A stretch of DNA of 64,000 nt from Paraglaciecola psychrophila 170 (GTDB taxonomy: Bacteria; Pseudomonadota; Gammaproteobacteria; Enterobacterales; Alteromonadaceae), in contig NC_020514.1 in assembly GCF_000347635.1 (NCBI RefSeq), positions 2,294,001-2,358,000 of the forward strand, given 5' to 3'. Each line of letters begins with the position of its first letter. Position 1 is the stretch's first letter. This document shows positions 10,234 to 21,589 of this stretch, in pieces. Position numbers and translations under genes: made by a program. The notes beneath the pieces were generated by a model that was given only the letters and a program-made list of their open reading frames with translations, ran no database searches and had not been told where the DNA came from.

Positions 10234-10875
10234 TCAATTAGTAATTTTAAGTGATTGATATTCATCTAACAGGATGACTTTGTTCAAATTTTGAAAGGTT
10301 TTAAACATGGATGTAATCAGTTCTTTATTTGCAATAAAAGTGGGTAGATTACCACCTGGGTTACCACTGCCAGTGTAAGTGATTTCAGTTCTTCCATTTC
10401 CTAGTGGACTCGCCTCCCACAGCCCATACATATTTTGCATGCGCACATACGTTGAATGCTCTGGTATTGAATCACCTTTATCTGATATTTCGATTTGAAC
10501 AGTATTGTTTATAAATGTAGTTTTAGAATAAAAAATCATATCTCGGTCTTTCACTGGCCAAGGTGCAGCAAAAAAACTGTTTAATAAGCGCTCTGTAGGT
10601 GAAATTTCATCCAGTATTTTTACCTCAATGCAGTTGTGCATCCACTGTGGTGCAAACGCCACATCGTCTAGCAAGGCAACTAAGGAATAAGGATTTGCTT
10701 CGACAATGGTTTTAACCAATATTTCTTTGTAACCTAAATCAGATTTTTTGCTATAAATGCTAACATTATTTTTCTGTTTTTCAAGTTTCCAATCAACTGC
10801 CCAGCTAACCGTAGTGTTCAACAAAGCGCTTAAAACTAAGACGTAGACAGCAGTTTTTCTTGCTTTGCATTGCAT
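10234..10875 (-). CDS. Exported START-domain lipid-binding-like protein
   Basis: A 213-residue protein with an N-terminal signal peptide (cleavage likely after WA, residue ~27). The remainder has the pattern of a START domain, a hydrophobic-pocket lipid-binding fold: WKLEKQKNNVSIYSK at the start, APQWMHNC, PWPVKDRDM in the middle, and ITYTGSGNPGGNLP near the end. PWPVxxRD is a hallmark of this family in proteobacteria. Probable location: periplasm. Ligand unknown. It diverges from thrS, and its start overlaps the -35 region of the thrS promoter. Confidence 0.8.
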   Translation of the reverse strand: MQCKARKTAVYVLVLSALLNTTVSWAVDWKLEKQKNNVSIYSKKSDLGYKEILVKTIVEANPYSLVALLDDVAFAPQWMHNCIEVKILDEISPTERLLNSFFAAPWPVKDRDMIFYSKTTFINNTVQIEISDKGDSIPEHSTYVRMQNMYGLWEASPLGNGRTEITYTGSGNPGGNLPTFIANKELITSMFKTFQNLNKVILLDEYQSLKITN

Positions 10876-10899
10876 CAGTAAACCTTATCTCGCTATAAT
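10870..10899 (+). promoter_or_regulatory. sigma70 promoter for thrS
   Basis: ttgcat (10870-10875), an 18-base spacer and a perfect tataat (10894-10899) on the plus strand. Transcription from about 10906 would give a leader of ~145 bases before thrS. The -35 box overlaps the start codon of the divergent START-domain gene. Confidence 0.65.
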
Positions 10900-10938
10900 A
10901 CATAAAGTTGTTTTGATGGTAGCAGAACATCTTTTTTC

Positions 10939-10963
10939 AAAGCACCTTTTTTGGGTGTTTTTT
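10939..10963 (+). terminator. Terminator-like hairpin in the thrS leader (possible attenuator)
   Basis: Stem cacc/ggtg extended by A-T and G-U pairs (aaagcacc...ggtgtttt) with a U-rich loop, followed by a run of T. It lies inside the predicted thrS leader, so it could act as an attenuator rather than ending an upstream gene (the upstream gene points the other way). Confidence 0.5.
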
Positions 10964-10975
10964 ATTTTTATTTAT

Positions 10976-11031
10976 CGGTTTAAATTAAAACCGACTCTAA
11001 ACATTCGCATGTGGCGCTTGGTAGGCGTCAC
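10976..11031 (+). promoter_or_regulatory. thrS leader hairpins, possible autoregulatory operator
   Basis: Two hairpins precede the ribosome-binding site: cggttt/aaaccg (10976-10993) and gtggcgc/gcgtcac with one mismatch (11011-11031). In E. coli, ThrRS binds tRNA-like stems in its own leader and blocks translation. Here the position fits such control, but tRNA mimicry is not proven from sequence. Confidence 0.4.
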
Positions 11032-11051
11032 CACTGCATAAGGATTTCGAT

Positions 11052-12965
11052 ATGCCCGTAATTACTCTTCCCGATGGCAGCCAACGCCAATTTGAAAATT
11101 CAGTCTCTGTATTTGATGTAGCCAGTGATATTGGGCCCAGTTTAGCTAAAGCCACCATAGCAGGTAAAGTGGATGGTGTACGTGTCGACGCACACGACCT
11201 AATTGAGAACGATGCTCAACTACAAATTATCACTGCTAAAGATGACGATGGATTAGAAATTATTCGTCACTCGTGTGCCCACTTAATTGGTCACGCTATA
11301 AAACAACTTTATCCAGATGTAAAAATGGCGATTGGTCCGACTATCGATAACGGTTTTTATTACGATATTGACATGGAGCACTCATTGAATGATGAAGATC
11401 TAGTCAAAATCGAAAAACGCATGTTGGAATTAGCAAAAACGAATTACGATGTTGTTAAAAAAGTGGTGACTTGGCAAGAAGCGCATGATGTCTTTGAAGC
11501 ACGAGGTGAGTCTTACAAAATAAAGATCCTCGACGAAAATATAGATAAAGATGACAGTCCTGCTTTGTACCATCATGAAGAATACATAGACATGTGCCGT
11601 GGTCCTCACGTGCCTAATATGCGCTTTTGCCAGCACTTCAAATTAATGAAAGTAGCCGGCGCGTATTGGCGCGGTGATAGTGACAACAAAATGTTGCAAC
11701 GAGTTTATGGCACAGCATGGGCAGATAAAAAACAATTAAAAGCTTATTTGAATAGATTGGAAGAAGCTGAAAAGCGCGACCACCGTAAAATTGGCAAAGC
11801 ATTAGATTTATTTCATTGGCAAGAAGAAGCACCAGGAATGGTATTTTGGCACAATGATGGTTGGAGCATTTATACTGAACTTGAAAAATTTATTCGTGGA
11901 AAGTTACGGGAATATGATTATCAAGAAGTTAAGGCACCGTTGATGATGGACAGAACCCTTTGGGAAAAGTCTGGTCATTGGGATAAGTATGCCGAAAATA
12001 TGTTCACCACGACTTCAGAAAAACGAGAATATGCGATCAAACCTATGAACTGTCCGGGTCATGTACAGATTTTTAATCAAGGTTTAAAATCTTATCGTGA
12101 CTTACCACTTCGTATGGCTGAGTTTGGCTGCTGTCACAGAAATGAACCGTCGGGTGCATTACATGGCTTGATGCGTGTGCGTGGATTTACTCAAGACGAT
12201 GCACACATTTTCTGTACAGAAGAGCAAGTATTGGCTGAAGTGGGAGGATGTATCGATTCTGTCTACGAAATCTACAAAATATTTGGTTTCGAGAGCATAT
12301 CGGTAAAACTCTCTACACGCCCAGAAAAACGTGTGGGCAGTGACGAAGTATGGGACAAAGCTGAAAAAGAATTAGCAGAAGCACTGACCTCTAAAAATAT
12401 AGACTTTCAGTACTTACCAGGTGAAGGCGCGTTTTACGGTCCTAAGATTGAATTTACTTTACATGATTGTTTAGACCGAGCGTGGCAATGTGGCACCGTG
12501 CAACTCGACTTTTCTATGCCAGGACGTTTGGGTTCAACTTACGTGGCTGAGGATGGAGAGCGTAAAGTGCCTGTTATGATCCACAGAGCAATATTAGGTT
12601 CTTTGGAGCGTTTTATTGGCATTTTGATTGAAGAATATTCTGGTCTGTTTCCACTTTGGTTAGCGCCGACTCAGGCGGTTGTGTTGAATATTACTGATAA
12701 ACAAGCTGATTATTCAAATAAAGTAGTGAAAAAGCTAAAAGAAAGTGGAATTAGAGTCAAGTCGGACTTGAGAAATGAGAAGATAGGCTTTAAGATCCGC
12801 GAGCACACGTTGAAGCGTGTCCCATATTTGCTTGTTGTTGGCGATAAAGAGATGGAAAGTGGTGAAATTGCCGTGCGTTCGCGCAAAGGTGATGACCTCG
12901 GGAAAATGTCGATAGACGCGTTTATTGACAAAGCCATGTCGGAAGTTGACAACAAACATATCTGA
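11052..12965 (+). CDS. thrS: Threonyl-tRNA synthetase
   Basis: A 637-residue class II aminoacyl-tRNA synthetase (family length ~640). It has an N-terminal TGS domain (residues ~1-62), the editing domain with HxxxH-type zinc-like residues (SCAHLIGHA, ~75-83) and CRGPH, the catalytic domain with motif 2 and the zinc ligands around MNCPGHV (~334-340), EFTLHD and the motif 3 region [12 protein letters not shown], then a C-terminal anticodon-binding domain (~540-637). It charges tRNA-Thr in the cytoplasm. It is first gene of the cluster thrS-infC-rpmI-rplT, with its own promoter and a structured leader. Confidence 0.98.
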   Translation: MPVITLPDGSQRQFENSVSVFDVASDIGPSLAKATIAGKVDGVRVDAHDLIENDAQLQIITAKDDDGLEIIRHSCAHLIGHAIKQLYPDVKMAIGPTIDNGFYYDIDMEHSLNDEDLVKIEKRMLELAKTNYDVVKKVVTWQEAHDVFEARGESYKIKILDENIDKDDSPALYHHEEYIDMCRGPHVPNMRFCQHFKLMKVAGAYWRGDSDNKMLQRVYGTAWADKKQLKAYLNRLEEAEKRDHRKIGKALDLFHWQEEAPGMVFWHNDGWSIYTELEKFIRGKLREYDYQEVKAPLMMDRTLWEKSGHWDKYAENMFTTTSEKREYAIKPMNCPGHVQIFNQGLKSYRDLPLRMAEFGCCHRNEPSGALHGLMRVRGFTQDDAHIFCTEEQVLAEVGGCIDSVYEIYKIFGFESISVKLSTRPEKRVGSDEVWDKAEKELAEALTSKNIDFQYLPGEGAFYGPKIEFTLHDCLDRAWQCGTVQLDFSMPGRLGSTYVAEDGERKVPVMIHRAILGSLERFIGILIEEYSGLFPLWLAPTQAVVLNITDKQADYSNKVVKKLKESGIRVKSDLRNEKIGFKIREHTLKRVPYLLVVGDKEMESGEIAVRSRKGDDLGKMSIDAFIDKAMSEVDNKHI

Positions 12966-12988
12966 TTAATTTTGCGGAGGAATGACAT

Positions 12989-13531
12989 ATTAAAAGCGCT
13001 AACATGAAGGCTAAAGATTCGAATAAGGCTCGGATCAATGAAGAAATTACGTTAAATGAAGTACGTTTAGTCGGTAAAGAGGGGGAACCTTTAGGCGTAG
13101 TGTCTATCGGCGAAGCCATGGATATCGCGATACAAGCCAGCTTAGATTTGGTCGAAATTAGCCCTAATGCTGAACCGCCCGTATGTAAAGTAATGGATTA
13201 CGGTAAGTTTTTGTTTGAAAAAAGCAAGACACTTAAAGAGCAAAAGAAAAAACAGAAGCAAATTCAGGTCAAGGAGATTAAATTTCGCCCTGGCACTGAT
13301 GAAGGCGATTACCAGGTAAAACTGCGCAACCTGCGTCGCTTTTTAGAAGCGGGAGACAAGGCCAAAGTAACGATACGTTTTCGTGGACGTGAAATGGCAC
13401 ACCAAGAAATTGGCATTGAACAACTTAAACGCGTTCGCGCGGATTTAGAAGACATTGCCAACTGCGAATCTTTCCCTCATAGGGTAGAGGGTCGTCAGAT
13501 GATCATGGTACTTGCCCCAATTAAGAAGTAG
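12989..13531 (+). CDS. infC: Translation initiation factor IF-3, AUU start codon
   Basis: 180 residues when read from ATT at 12989, exactly the E. coli length. The first ATG in frame is at 13004, but a strong ribosome-binding site (ggagg, 12976-12980) is spaced for the ATT, and ATT-AAA mirrors the known infC start of enterobacteria. IF-3 discriminates against non-canonical start codons, so the rare AUU start gives autoregulation. Motifs: N-domain [19 protein letters not shown], a lysine-rich linker (~85-95), C-domain [18 protein letters not shown] and [10 protein letters not shown]. It lies 23 bases after thrS. Confidence 0.96.
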   Translation: MKSANMKAKDSNKARINEEITLNEVRLVGKEGEPLGVVSIGEAMDIAIQASLDLVEISPNAEPPVCKVMDYGKFLFEKSKTLKEQKKKQKQIQVKEIKFRPGTDEGDYQVKLRNLRRFLEAGDKAKVTIRFRGREMAHQEIGIEQLKRVRADLEDIANCESFPHRVEGRQMIMVLAPIKK

Positions 13532-13647
13532 TTAAGGTCTACAAGTAGGATGGGTACTGCAACCCTGACTCACCTTGCTCTATATATGTAACTTAAACTT
13601 TGAGTGTCTGCAACACGATAAGTTATTAACAATGCGGAGTTTTAGCA

Positions 13648-13845
13648 ATGCCTAAAATGAAAACACACCGTGGAGCTGCCAAGCGTTTTGTAAAAACTGC
13701 TAAAGGTCGTTTCAAGAGTAAACAGTCTCACTTGCGTCACATTTTGACCAAGAAGAGTTCTAAGCGTAAACGTCACTTACGTGGCAAAAAACTGGTCCAT
13801 GCGGCCGACACTGCGTTAATTCAACGCATGTTACCTTACGTTTAA
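13648..13845 (+). CDS. rpmI: 50S ribosomal protein L35
   Basis: 65 residues, the typical length. It begins [14 protein letters not shown] and is Lys/Arg-rich throughout, as L35 is. It follows infC after 116 bases and precedes rplT by 16 bases. In enterobacteria L20 represses this operon by binding an RNA structure upstream of rpmI; the 116-base gap could hold such a site, though I could not verify a pseudoknot. Confidence 0.98.
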   Translation: MPKMKTHRGAAKRFVKTAKGRFKSKQSHLRHILTKKSSKRKRHLRGKKLVHAADTALIQRMLPYV

Positions 13846-13861
13846 AACAGGAGACTAGAAT

Positions 13862-14218
13862 ATGGCAAGAGTAAAACGTGGTGTTGTTGCACGTGCCCGT
13901 CACAAAAAGGTACTAAAACAAGCCAAAGGATATTATGGAGCTCGTAGTCGAGTTTATCGCGTTGCTGTTCAAGCAGTAACAAAAGCAGGTCAATATGCTT
14001 ATCGTGACCGTCGCAACAAAAAACGTACATTCCGTCAGTTATGGATTGCTCGTATAAACGCTGCCTCACGTCAAAATGGCCTGTCTTACAGCCGTTTCAT
14101 CAATGGCTTGAAAAAAGCCTCTGTTGAAATCGATCGTAAGATTTTAGCCGACATAGCGGTACATGATAAAAATGCATTCGTTGCATTAGTGAATGCAGCT
14201 AAAGGTGCATTAGCATAA
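13862..14218 (+). CDS. rplT: 50S ribosomal protein L20
   Basis: 118 residues beginning [16 protein letters not shown], the L20 signature, with the conserved [10 protein letters not shown] and [15 protein letters not shown] segments. It binds 23S rRNA early in 50S assembly and in many bacteria represses its own operon. It ends the operon: a strong intrinsic terminator lies 55 bases downstream. Confidence 0.98.
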   Translation: MARVKRGVVARARHKKVLKQAKGYYGARSRVYRVAVQAVTKAGQYAYRDRRNKKRTFRQLWIARINAASRQNGLSYSRFINGLKKASVEIDRKILADIAVHDKNAFVALVNAAKGALA

Positions 14219-14272
14219 TTTTTTAGCTTTTTTAGCTAGATTTTTTAATAAATAGTCTTAAGTTCTTTCAGG

Positions 14273-14302
14273 AAACGGCGAGCATGATGCTCGCCGTTTT
14301 TC
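14273..14302 (+). terminator. Intrinsic terminator of the thrS-infC-rpmI-rplT operon
   Basis: An 11-bp perfect stem (aaacggcgagc/gctcgccgttt) with a five-base loop, followed by tttctt. Its strength implies that pheST starts from its own promoter here rather than by read-through. Confidence 0.9.
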
Positions 14303-15814
<1,512 letters not shown>

Positions 15815-15828
15815 GTCGGGTCAAGAAT

Positions 15829-18213
15829 ATGAAATTTAGTGAAAAGTGGTTAAGAGAATGGGTCAACCCATCTGTATCAACAGATGCGTTATCAGACCAA
15901 TTGAGTATGGCAGGTCTAGAGGTTGATAGTGTTGAAGCTGTCGCCGGGGAGTTTTCTGGTGTGGTGGTGGGTGAAGTGGTGGAGTGTGGCCAGCATCCTG
16001 ATGCAGATAAATTACAAGTAACAAAAATCAATGTAGGTGATGACGAACTGTTAGATATAGTCTGCGGCGCACCTAATTGTCGGCAAGGCATTAAAGTAGC
16101 AGTAGCGAAAGTGGGAGCGGTATTACCCGGTAACTTTAAAATCAAGAAGGCTAAACTACGTGGACAACCATCGATTGGTATGTTGTGTAGCTTTTCTGAA
16201 CTAGGTATATCTGACGACCATGATGGCATTTTAGAATTACCTTTAGACGCGCCAATTGGCGAAGATATTAGAGATTATTTAAAACTTGATGATGTCACTA
16301 TTGAAGTGGATTTAACACCAAACCGCGCTGATTGTTTAGGTATTAAAGGCCTAGCTCGTGAAGTGGGTGTGCTTAATAAAACGTCAGTCAACGAACCGCA
16401 GGTACCCATAGTTGCTGCAAGCATAACTGATAGACGTAACATTCAGTTGCTTGCTCCTGAAGCTTGTCCTCGTTATTTAGGACGTGTTATCAGGAATATT
16501 AATCTAGATGCAGTGACACCTTTATGGATGGTCGAAAAACTTAGGCGTTCAGGAGTCAGAAGTATTGACCCTGTGGTAGATATTACTAATTTTGTGTTGT
16601 TAGAGCTTGGGCACCCGATGCATGCGTTTGACAACAACAAGCTAGAAGGTGATGTCATTGTTCGTTTTGCCAAGCAAGACGAAAAGCTCACCTTGTTAGA
16701 TGGCAATGAAGTGACACTTCAGGACAATACCCTAGTGATTGCTGATACTAACAAAGCTTTGGCTATGGCCGGTATATTTGGTGGCCTAGATTCTGGTATG
16801 ACCCGCGAAAGTACAGATATCTTTCTTGAAAGTGCCTTTTTTGCTCCCGATGCTATTATGGGTAAAGCACGCCAATATGGCTTACATACTGATGCATCCC
16901 ATCGCTATGAGCGAGGTGTCGATCCTCAGTTACAACAGATTGCTATGCAGCGAGCCACCCAATTATTGCTGGATATAGTAGGCGGTGAAGCGGGCCCAGT
17001 GATTGAGGCAGTAGATACAGCCTTTGTGCCTAATAATCGTTTGGTATCGTTAAGGCACAGTCGCTTAACAAAAGTGTTGGGTATTGAAATTGTTGCCGAT
17101 ACAGTCACAGACATCTTTAAACGTTTAGGCTTCAGTGTTTCTTTTGAGGAGCAAGTGTGGCAAGTCAGTGTTCCGCCTTATCGATTTGATATCAGTATCG
17201 AAGAAGATTTAATCGAAGAAGTTGCAAGGGTATATGGATACAACCAGATACCGGATATTGCACCTGTTGCAAGTTTGAAAATGTCGCAACATCAAGAACA
17301 AAAAATACAGTTAAGTCATCTTAAAAGTATCTTGGTCGAGAGTGATTACCAAGAAGCCATTACTTATTCATTTGTTGACCCAAAAATTCAATCACTGTTA
17401 TTCCCTCATTTGGAAGGTCTGCAGCTACCTCATCCCATTTCTTCTGAAATGTCGACTATGCGTGTTAGTTTGTGGACAGGATTATTACAATCTGTTTCGT
17501 ACAATCAAAAACGTCAACAAGGGCGGGTTAGATTATTTGAGTCTGGCCTGCGTTTTATTCCTGATGGCACTGAAAAGACGGGGGTAAAACAAGAACTTGT
17601 TATTAGTGGTGTTGTATGTGGTTTAGTCGCGGATGAAAATTGGGATAGCGTCAGCCGTTCAATTGATTTTTTTGATGCGAAGGCAGACGTCGAAAATCTA
17701 CTAAATTGCGCTGGTGTTGTGGGGTATCGCTTTGAAAGTGCGAGTCATATTGCACTTCATCCCGGTCAATCTGCTGATGTTTTTGTTGGCGATACATTGA
17801 TAGGAACGATTGGAGCCGTGCACCCACAGTTTGAAAAGCCACTAGGGTTAAATGGAAGATGTTTCGTGTTTGAGTTGGAAATAAATGCTCTAGGGCTAAA
17901 AAAACTACCTCAAGCGCAAGAAATTTCAAAATTCCCTGCAAATCGACGTGACATTGCAATCGTAGTAGACGATGATAAAGTAGTAGGAGATATATTGAGT
18001 TGCATAGAAAAATTTGGCGCAAATCAATTAGTTGGCCTAAACTTGTTCGACGTGTATCGTGGGAAGGGAATTGCACCAGGAAAGAAAAGCCTAGCGATTT
18101 CACTTATTTTACAAGATAAAACTAAAACACTAGAAGAAAGTGATATTCAGGCAACAGTTGATGGTATTTTAGCCACGTTGTCGCAAAAGTTTAAAGCATC
18201 ATTGAGGGACTGA
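15829..18213 (+). CDS. pheT: Phenylalanyl-tRNA synthetase beta subunit
   Basis: 794 residues (E. coli 795). Domains in order: EMAP/OB-type tRNA-binding domain (~40-148, [15 protein letters not shown]), B3/B4 editing domain (~210-370, with HPMHAFD), B5 domain (~400-470), the class II-like core, and a C-terminal ferredoxin-fold anticodon-binding domain (~700-794, [14 protein letters not shown]). It partners with PheS. Only four bases separate it from ihfA. Confidence 0.98.
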   Translation: MKFSEKWLREWVNPSVSTDALSDQLSMAGLEVDSVEAVAGEFSGVVVGEVVECGQHPDADKLQVTKINVGDDELLDIVCGAPNCRQGIKVAVAKVGAVLPGNFKIKKAKLRGQPSIGMLCSFSELGISDDHDGILELPLDAPIGEDIRDYLKLDDVTIEVDLTPNRADCLGIKGLAREVGVLNKTSVNEPQVPIVAASITDRRNIQLLAPEACPRYLGRVIRNINLDAVTPLWMVEKLRRSGVRSIDPVVDITNFVLLELGHPMHAFDNNKLEGDVIVRFAKQDEKLTLLDGNEVTLQDNTLVIADTNKALAMAGIFGGLDSGMTRESTDIFLESAFFAPDAIMGKARQYGLHTDASHRYERGVDPQLQQIAMQRATQLLLDIVGGEAGPVIEAVDTAFVPNNRLVSLRHSRLTKVLGIEIVADTVTDIFKRLGFSVSFEEQVWQVSVPPYRFDISIEEDLIEEVARVYGYNQIPDIAPVASLKMSQHQEQKIQLSHLKSILVESDYQEAITYSFVDPKIQSLLFPHLEGLQLPHPISSEMSTMRVSLWTGLLQSVSYNQKRQQGRVRLFESGLRFIPDGTEKTGVKQELVISGVVCGLVADENWDSVSRSIDFFDAKADVENLLNCAGVVGYRFESASHIALHPGQSADVFVGDTLIGTIGAVHPQFEKPLGLNGRCFVFELEINALGLKKLPQAQEISKFPANRRDIAIVVDDDKVVGDILSCIEKFGANQLVGLNLFDVYRGKGIAPGKKSLAISLILQDKTKTLEESDIQATVDGILATLSQKFKASLRD

Positions 18214-18217
18214 TTGT

Positions 18218-18514
18218 ATGGCGTTAACCAAAGCCGAAATGGCTGAACACTTATTTGAAAAACTTGGGATCAACAAGCGTGATGCTAAAGATCTAGTCGA
18301 AACTTTTTTTGAAGAAGTGCGTGAAGCCCTAGAATCAGGTGAACAAGTCAAACTATCTGGTTTTGGTAATTTTGATTTAAGAGAAAAAAATGAACGTCCT
18401 GGTAGAAATCCAAAAACCGGAGAAGACATTCCAATTAAGGCGCGACGCGTGGTTACATTTAGACCCGGTCAAAAACTTAAAAGTAGAGTCGAGAGTTCAA
18501 AGCCAATAGATTAA
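18218..18514 (+). CDS. ihfA: Integration host factor alpha subunit
   Basis: 98 residues, beginning [17 protein letters not shown], with the DNA-bending beta-arm [14 protein letters not shown] whose Pro intercalates into DNA. It is the last gene of the pheST operon, as in E. coli. IHF-alpha pairs with IHF-beta to bend DNA at promoters, att sites and in recombination complexes, relevant here given a prophage end and an integron in the same window. Confidence 0.97.
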   Translation: MALTKAEMAEHLFEKLGINKRDAKDLVETFFEEVREALESGEQVKLSGFGNFDLREKNERPGRNPKTGEDIPIKARRVVTFRPGQKLKSRVESSKPID

Positions 18515-18530
18515 TAGCAGTTATAAAATA

Positions 18531-18558
18531 AAAAAACCCGGTTATCACCGGGTTTTTT
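18531..18558. terminator. Bidirectional terminator between ihfA and the aminotransferase gene
   Basis: Stem aacccgg/ccgggtt with a six-base loop, an A-run on the left and a T-run on the right, so it can terminate both convergent genes. Confidence 0.9.
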
Positions 18559-18578
18559 ATGTAAAACACAAAATATTA

Positions 18579-19769
18579 TTAGATAACTGATACCAGTGCT
18601 TTAGCTAATGCATCAACGTTGGATTTGCTAATTCCTGCGATATTGACACGGCTAGAGCCAACAAAATATACGCTATGTTGGTCGCGCACAGCTTGCACTT
18701 GCTCTGGGGTGATACATAAAAATGAAAACATACCTTTTTGCTTTTTGACAAATTCAAAATCTTTACTGGAACCGTACTGACTCATTTTTGATACCAGCAG
18801 TGAACGTAGGTCTTGCATGCGACAACGCATAGCTTCAACTTCTGCAGTCCATTCATGACGCAATGTTTCATCATTTAAAATAATATCTACTAGTGCGCCA
18901 CCGTATGATGGAGGCATAGAGTAAATACCCCTAGCAATGTATTGAATTTGACTTTGTATGGCTTGGCGGGTTGCACTGTTTTCTGTGACCATCACAGCAA
19001 TGCCCACTCTTTCTCGGTACAAGCCAAAGTTTTTAGAGCAAGAGGCTGCAATAATCACTTCTGGTAAGTTGTTAACTAATAAGCGCATACCGTAGGCATC
19101 TTCTTCTAAACCATCACCAAACCCCTGATAAGCAGTATCTACAAAAGGAACAAAACCAGTCTTTTGTGCTAGTTCTAGTACCACTTGCCATTGGTCTTTG
19201 GTTAAATCAGCACCGGTGGGGTTGTGACAACAGCCGTGTAATAACACCACATCGCCTTTTTTGACCTGACCAAGACAATCGACCATCGCATCAAAATTTA
19301 TACTGGCATTGGTTTTATCAAAGTATGGATAAGTTTTTATGGCTAGACCAGCATTGCCAATTAACGGTATGTGGTTAGCCCAAGTCGGATCGCTGACCCA
19401 GACAGTGATGTTTTCGTTACAGCGTTTAATCAATTCAGACAAAATTCTTAACGCGCCACATCCACCAGGAGCTTGCACTGCTGCAATTCGATCCGCTAAT
19501 AAGGCTGGGCTGTCTTTGCCTAACATCAGCTGCAGCATGCCATTAATGTAACCTTGAACACCTTGCGGAGTAATATAGCTTTTAGAGTCTTCTTTACCTA
19601 AAAGAATGGTTTGTGCTTTGGCCACAGAATCGAGAATAGGTGTGTGACCATTTTCGTCTTTATAAACGCCAACACCTAAATCTATTTTATTAGGGTTAGT
19701 GTCAGCTTTAAATGCAGCAGACAATCCTAAAATCGGGTCGGCAGGAAGCTGGGGCAATACTTCAAACAT
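18579..19769 (-). CDS. Aspartate / aromatic amino-acid aminotransferase (class I, AspC/TyrB type)
   Basis: 396 residues, exactly the AspC/TyrB length. Motifs: GVGVYKDENG near residue 30, LLHGCCHNPTG (~185-195), FVDTAYQGFGDG (PLP-contacting D and Y), and SCSKNFGLYRERVG, where K is the PLP lysine (~246). A ribosome-binding site (aagga) precedes the ATG at 19769, so the upstream open frame is not used. It transfers the amino group of aspartate or aromatic amino acids to 2-oxoglutarate. AspC versus TyrB cannot be decided from sequence alone. Confidence 0.93.
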   Translation of the reverse strand: MFEVLPQLPADPILGLSAAFKADTNPNKIDLGVGVYKDENGHTPILDSVAKAQTILLGKEDSKSYITPQGVQGYINGMLQLMLGKDSPALLADRIAAVQAPGGCGALRILSELIKRCNENITVWVSDPTWANHIPLIGNAGLAIKTYPYFDKTNASINFDAMVDCLGQVKKGDVVLLHGCCHNPTGADLTKDQWQVVLELAQKTGFVPFVDTAYQGFGDGLEEDAYGMRLLVNNLPEVIIAASCSKNFGLYRERVGIAVMVTENSATRQAIQSQIQYIARGIYSMPPSYGGALVDIILNDETLRHEWTAEVEAMRCRMQDLRSLLVSKMSQYGSSKDFEFVKKQKGMFSFLCITPEQVQAVRDQHSVYFVGSSRVNIAGISKSNVDALAKALVSVI

Positions 19770-19838
19770 GATGTTCCTTAATGGTAAGTTGGTTGGGTAG
19801 TGAGCGCACATTATGCCATTGGTAGTAAAAAATTCGAG

Positions 19839-20600
19839 TTAAATTATGCTGAAATTGAAGCTTTGTGTAGATAAGCACTTTGCTTGGTTATTGTAAGTAC
19901 GTTCGTACCACTGAACATTTTGCTGTTTATCCACTTTTAATACAGTGGATGAGCGAGTGCCGTATTCATCACCAAGTATAAAAATAGACGATAAACGCCG
20001 CTCCCAGTCAATAGGTATACCCGTTTTTGGTAGGTCTTCGTCAGCGGCTAAACTCTTATCTAACAATAGTTTAAACAAGATATCCGGGTCGATATCGTGG
20101 TCATCCTGGCAATACTCTTGTAATTTAGCCACGCCTTTATTAATTTTTGGCCAAGGACTATTTAAGCTTGCATTAGATAATCCATAATAACCGTCTGTAA
20201 GCTGTTGTAGCTGATCCAAATGATTATTATAAACGGCTAAATTATTCCATTTTCCAAACAGCAAGTTATATCCGTTGTAGTTATCTTTGTGAGCACTTAA
20301 CGTTTTATGGTAGTCAGATATAGGCTGTTGCAAATAATGACTGACTAACTCACCTCGTGTTATCGCATCTGCAGATATTTTTTGTGGATCGCGAATATTG
20401 GTCAAGGATGCAATATATCCTTTTTCATTCACTCCCATCCATGTACCACCTGCTTGCAAATCTTTGCCAGCAATAATGCTATTGTCAGAGTGCCAAATGT
20501 GTGACTCGGATGTACCTCGATTAAAGAACTCGTCACGATTTGCCGCAATGATTAACGGGTAATCTTTATGCTGATTGACAGCTACAAACAAAATACACAT
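19839..20600 (-). CDS. NRDE (TANGO2-like) family protein
   Basis: 253 residues. The N-terminus MCILFVA is followed by the signature AANRDEFFNRGT (~19-30) and GGTWMGVNEKGY (~52-63), with GTRSSTVL near the C-terminus. The Cys2 placement and fold resemble Ntn-type hydrolases. The human homologue TANGO2 is linked to haem or lipid handling, but the bacterial role is not established. No operon partner shows. Confidence 0.88.
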   Translation of the reverse strand: MCILFVAVNQHKDYPLIIAANRDEFFNRGTSESHIWHSDNSIIAGKDLQAGGTWMGVNEKGYIASLTNIRDPQKISADAITRGELVSHYLQQPISDYHKTLSAHKDNYNGYNLLFGKWNNLAVYNNHLDQLQQLTDGYYGLSNASLNSPWPKINKGVAKLQEYCQDDHDIDPDILFKLLLDKSLAADEDLPKTGIPIDWERRLSSIFILGDEYGTRSSTVLKVDKQQNVQWYERTYNNQAKCLSTQSFNFSII

Positions 20601-20632
20601 AAAACCCTCTGCACCGCACCTAAGCTAAGCGT

Positions 20633-21589
20633 TTATTTCGTTTTTAGTTTATCAACTTGGGTAAACAAGTTGTTGGCCTGCTCAATAAATTTATCTGTTT
20701 GTGACGCAGACGTTATATTATAGGTGGGCGGTAATAGTATTGGGTTATAGCTCGGCCTAGAACTAAACTCATCTGTATTTAAAAAACTCAAAGCATAAAT
20801 AGGACCCAGTATGATGAAGGTCATCGAACATGCAATAATATTGCGCCTATGGTTACTTTGATGAAATGCAGTAAACAGACTTAACCAGATGAAGCTTCCA
20901 ATAACGAGGGCAAATATGATTAGTTCTAACCATGTAAACCAGCGTCCAGGATGAATATTAAATATAGCTATTTTTTGCAATAAAATTAGCCCATTAACAA
21001 GCAGTACGATTAGCCAGAGTAGATTGAATTGGCTAATAATATGACTCTCCTTTTGGACAACTCTAGCCAATACGGCAAAGCTTAAAGGCCATAAACAAAA
21101 AACCGCTAATTGCCCTAGTTCAGAAGAAAGTCCTTTAATCAAACTAAACTCTTGCACACTACCCAAGTATTTTGAAAGTAATAAAAAGCTTAAGCAAACC
21201 AAGGATAAACAAATAGCTAAGAAGCTGTGGTTTAACCAACTAAGGTTTTCTTCTAATTCGCTTAAGGGTATGGCTTCGGCTAAAGGTACTTTAGTATCAA
21301 TTATCCTTAAGCGTGTGCGACCAATTTTTATTACATCGTGTGAGTTAAGTGTGGCTTGCCTGACGAACTTATTGTTCACCTTTATGCCATTAGTTGACTG
21401 ACAATCATTGACCATTAACTTGCCAGACTCAGGATCAATGGCTACCAACATATGACTGGGGCAGACATATGGGTCGTCTAAGCGTAAGTCATTATTAAAA
21501 TCTCGGCCTACGCACACATAGTCTTGTTCAAATTTATAATGTTTGAGTGGAATGTTTTTTCGAGAAAGTAGTTCTAACACTATTGCCAT
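20633..21589 (-). CDS. FHA-domain membrane protein
   Basis: 318 residues. The N-terminal FHA domain (~1-98) shows VGRD (27-30), the phosphothreonine-contacting SH (45-46) and STNG (65-68). Then four or five hydrophobic segments (~118-140, ~150-170, ~180-205, ~215-240, ~245-265) and a ~50-residue polar tail. FHA domains bind phosphothreonine peptides, so the cytoplasmic part may sense a Ser/Thr kinase signal. Its ATG lies 10 bases inside the end of the upstream protease gene, so the two are translationally coupled and probably work together at the inner membrane. Confidence 0.85.
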   Translation of the reverse strand: MAIVLELLSRKNIPLKHYKFEQDYVCVGRDFNNDLRLDDPYVCPSHMLVAIDPESGKLMVNDCQSTNGIKVNNKFVRQATLNSHDVIKIGRTRLRIIDTKVPLAEAIPLSELEENLSWLNHSFLAICLSLVCLSFLLLSKYLGSVQEFSLIKGLSSELGQLAVFCLWPLSFAVLARVVQKESHIISQFNLLWLIVLLVNGLILLQKIAIFNIHPGRWFTWLELIIFALVIGSFIWLSLFTAFHQSNHRRNIIACSMTFIILGPIYALSFLNTDEFSSRPSYNPILLPPTYNITSASQTDKFIEQANNLFTQVDKLKTK

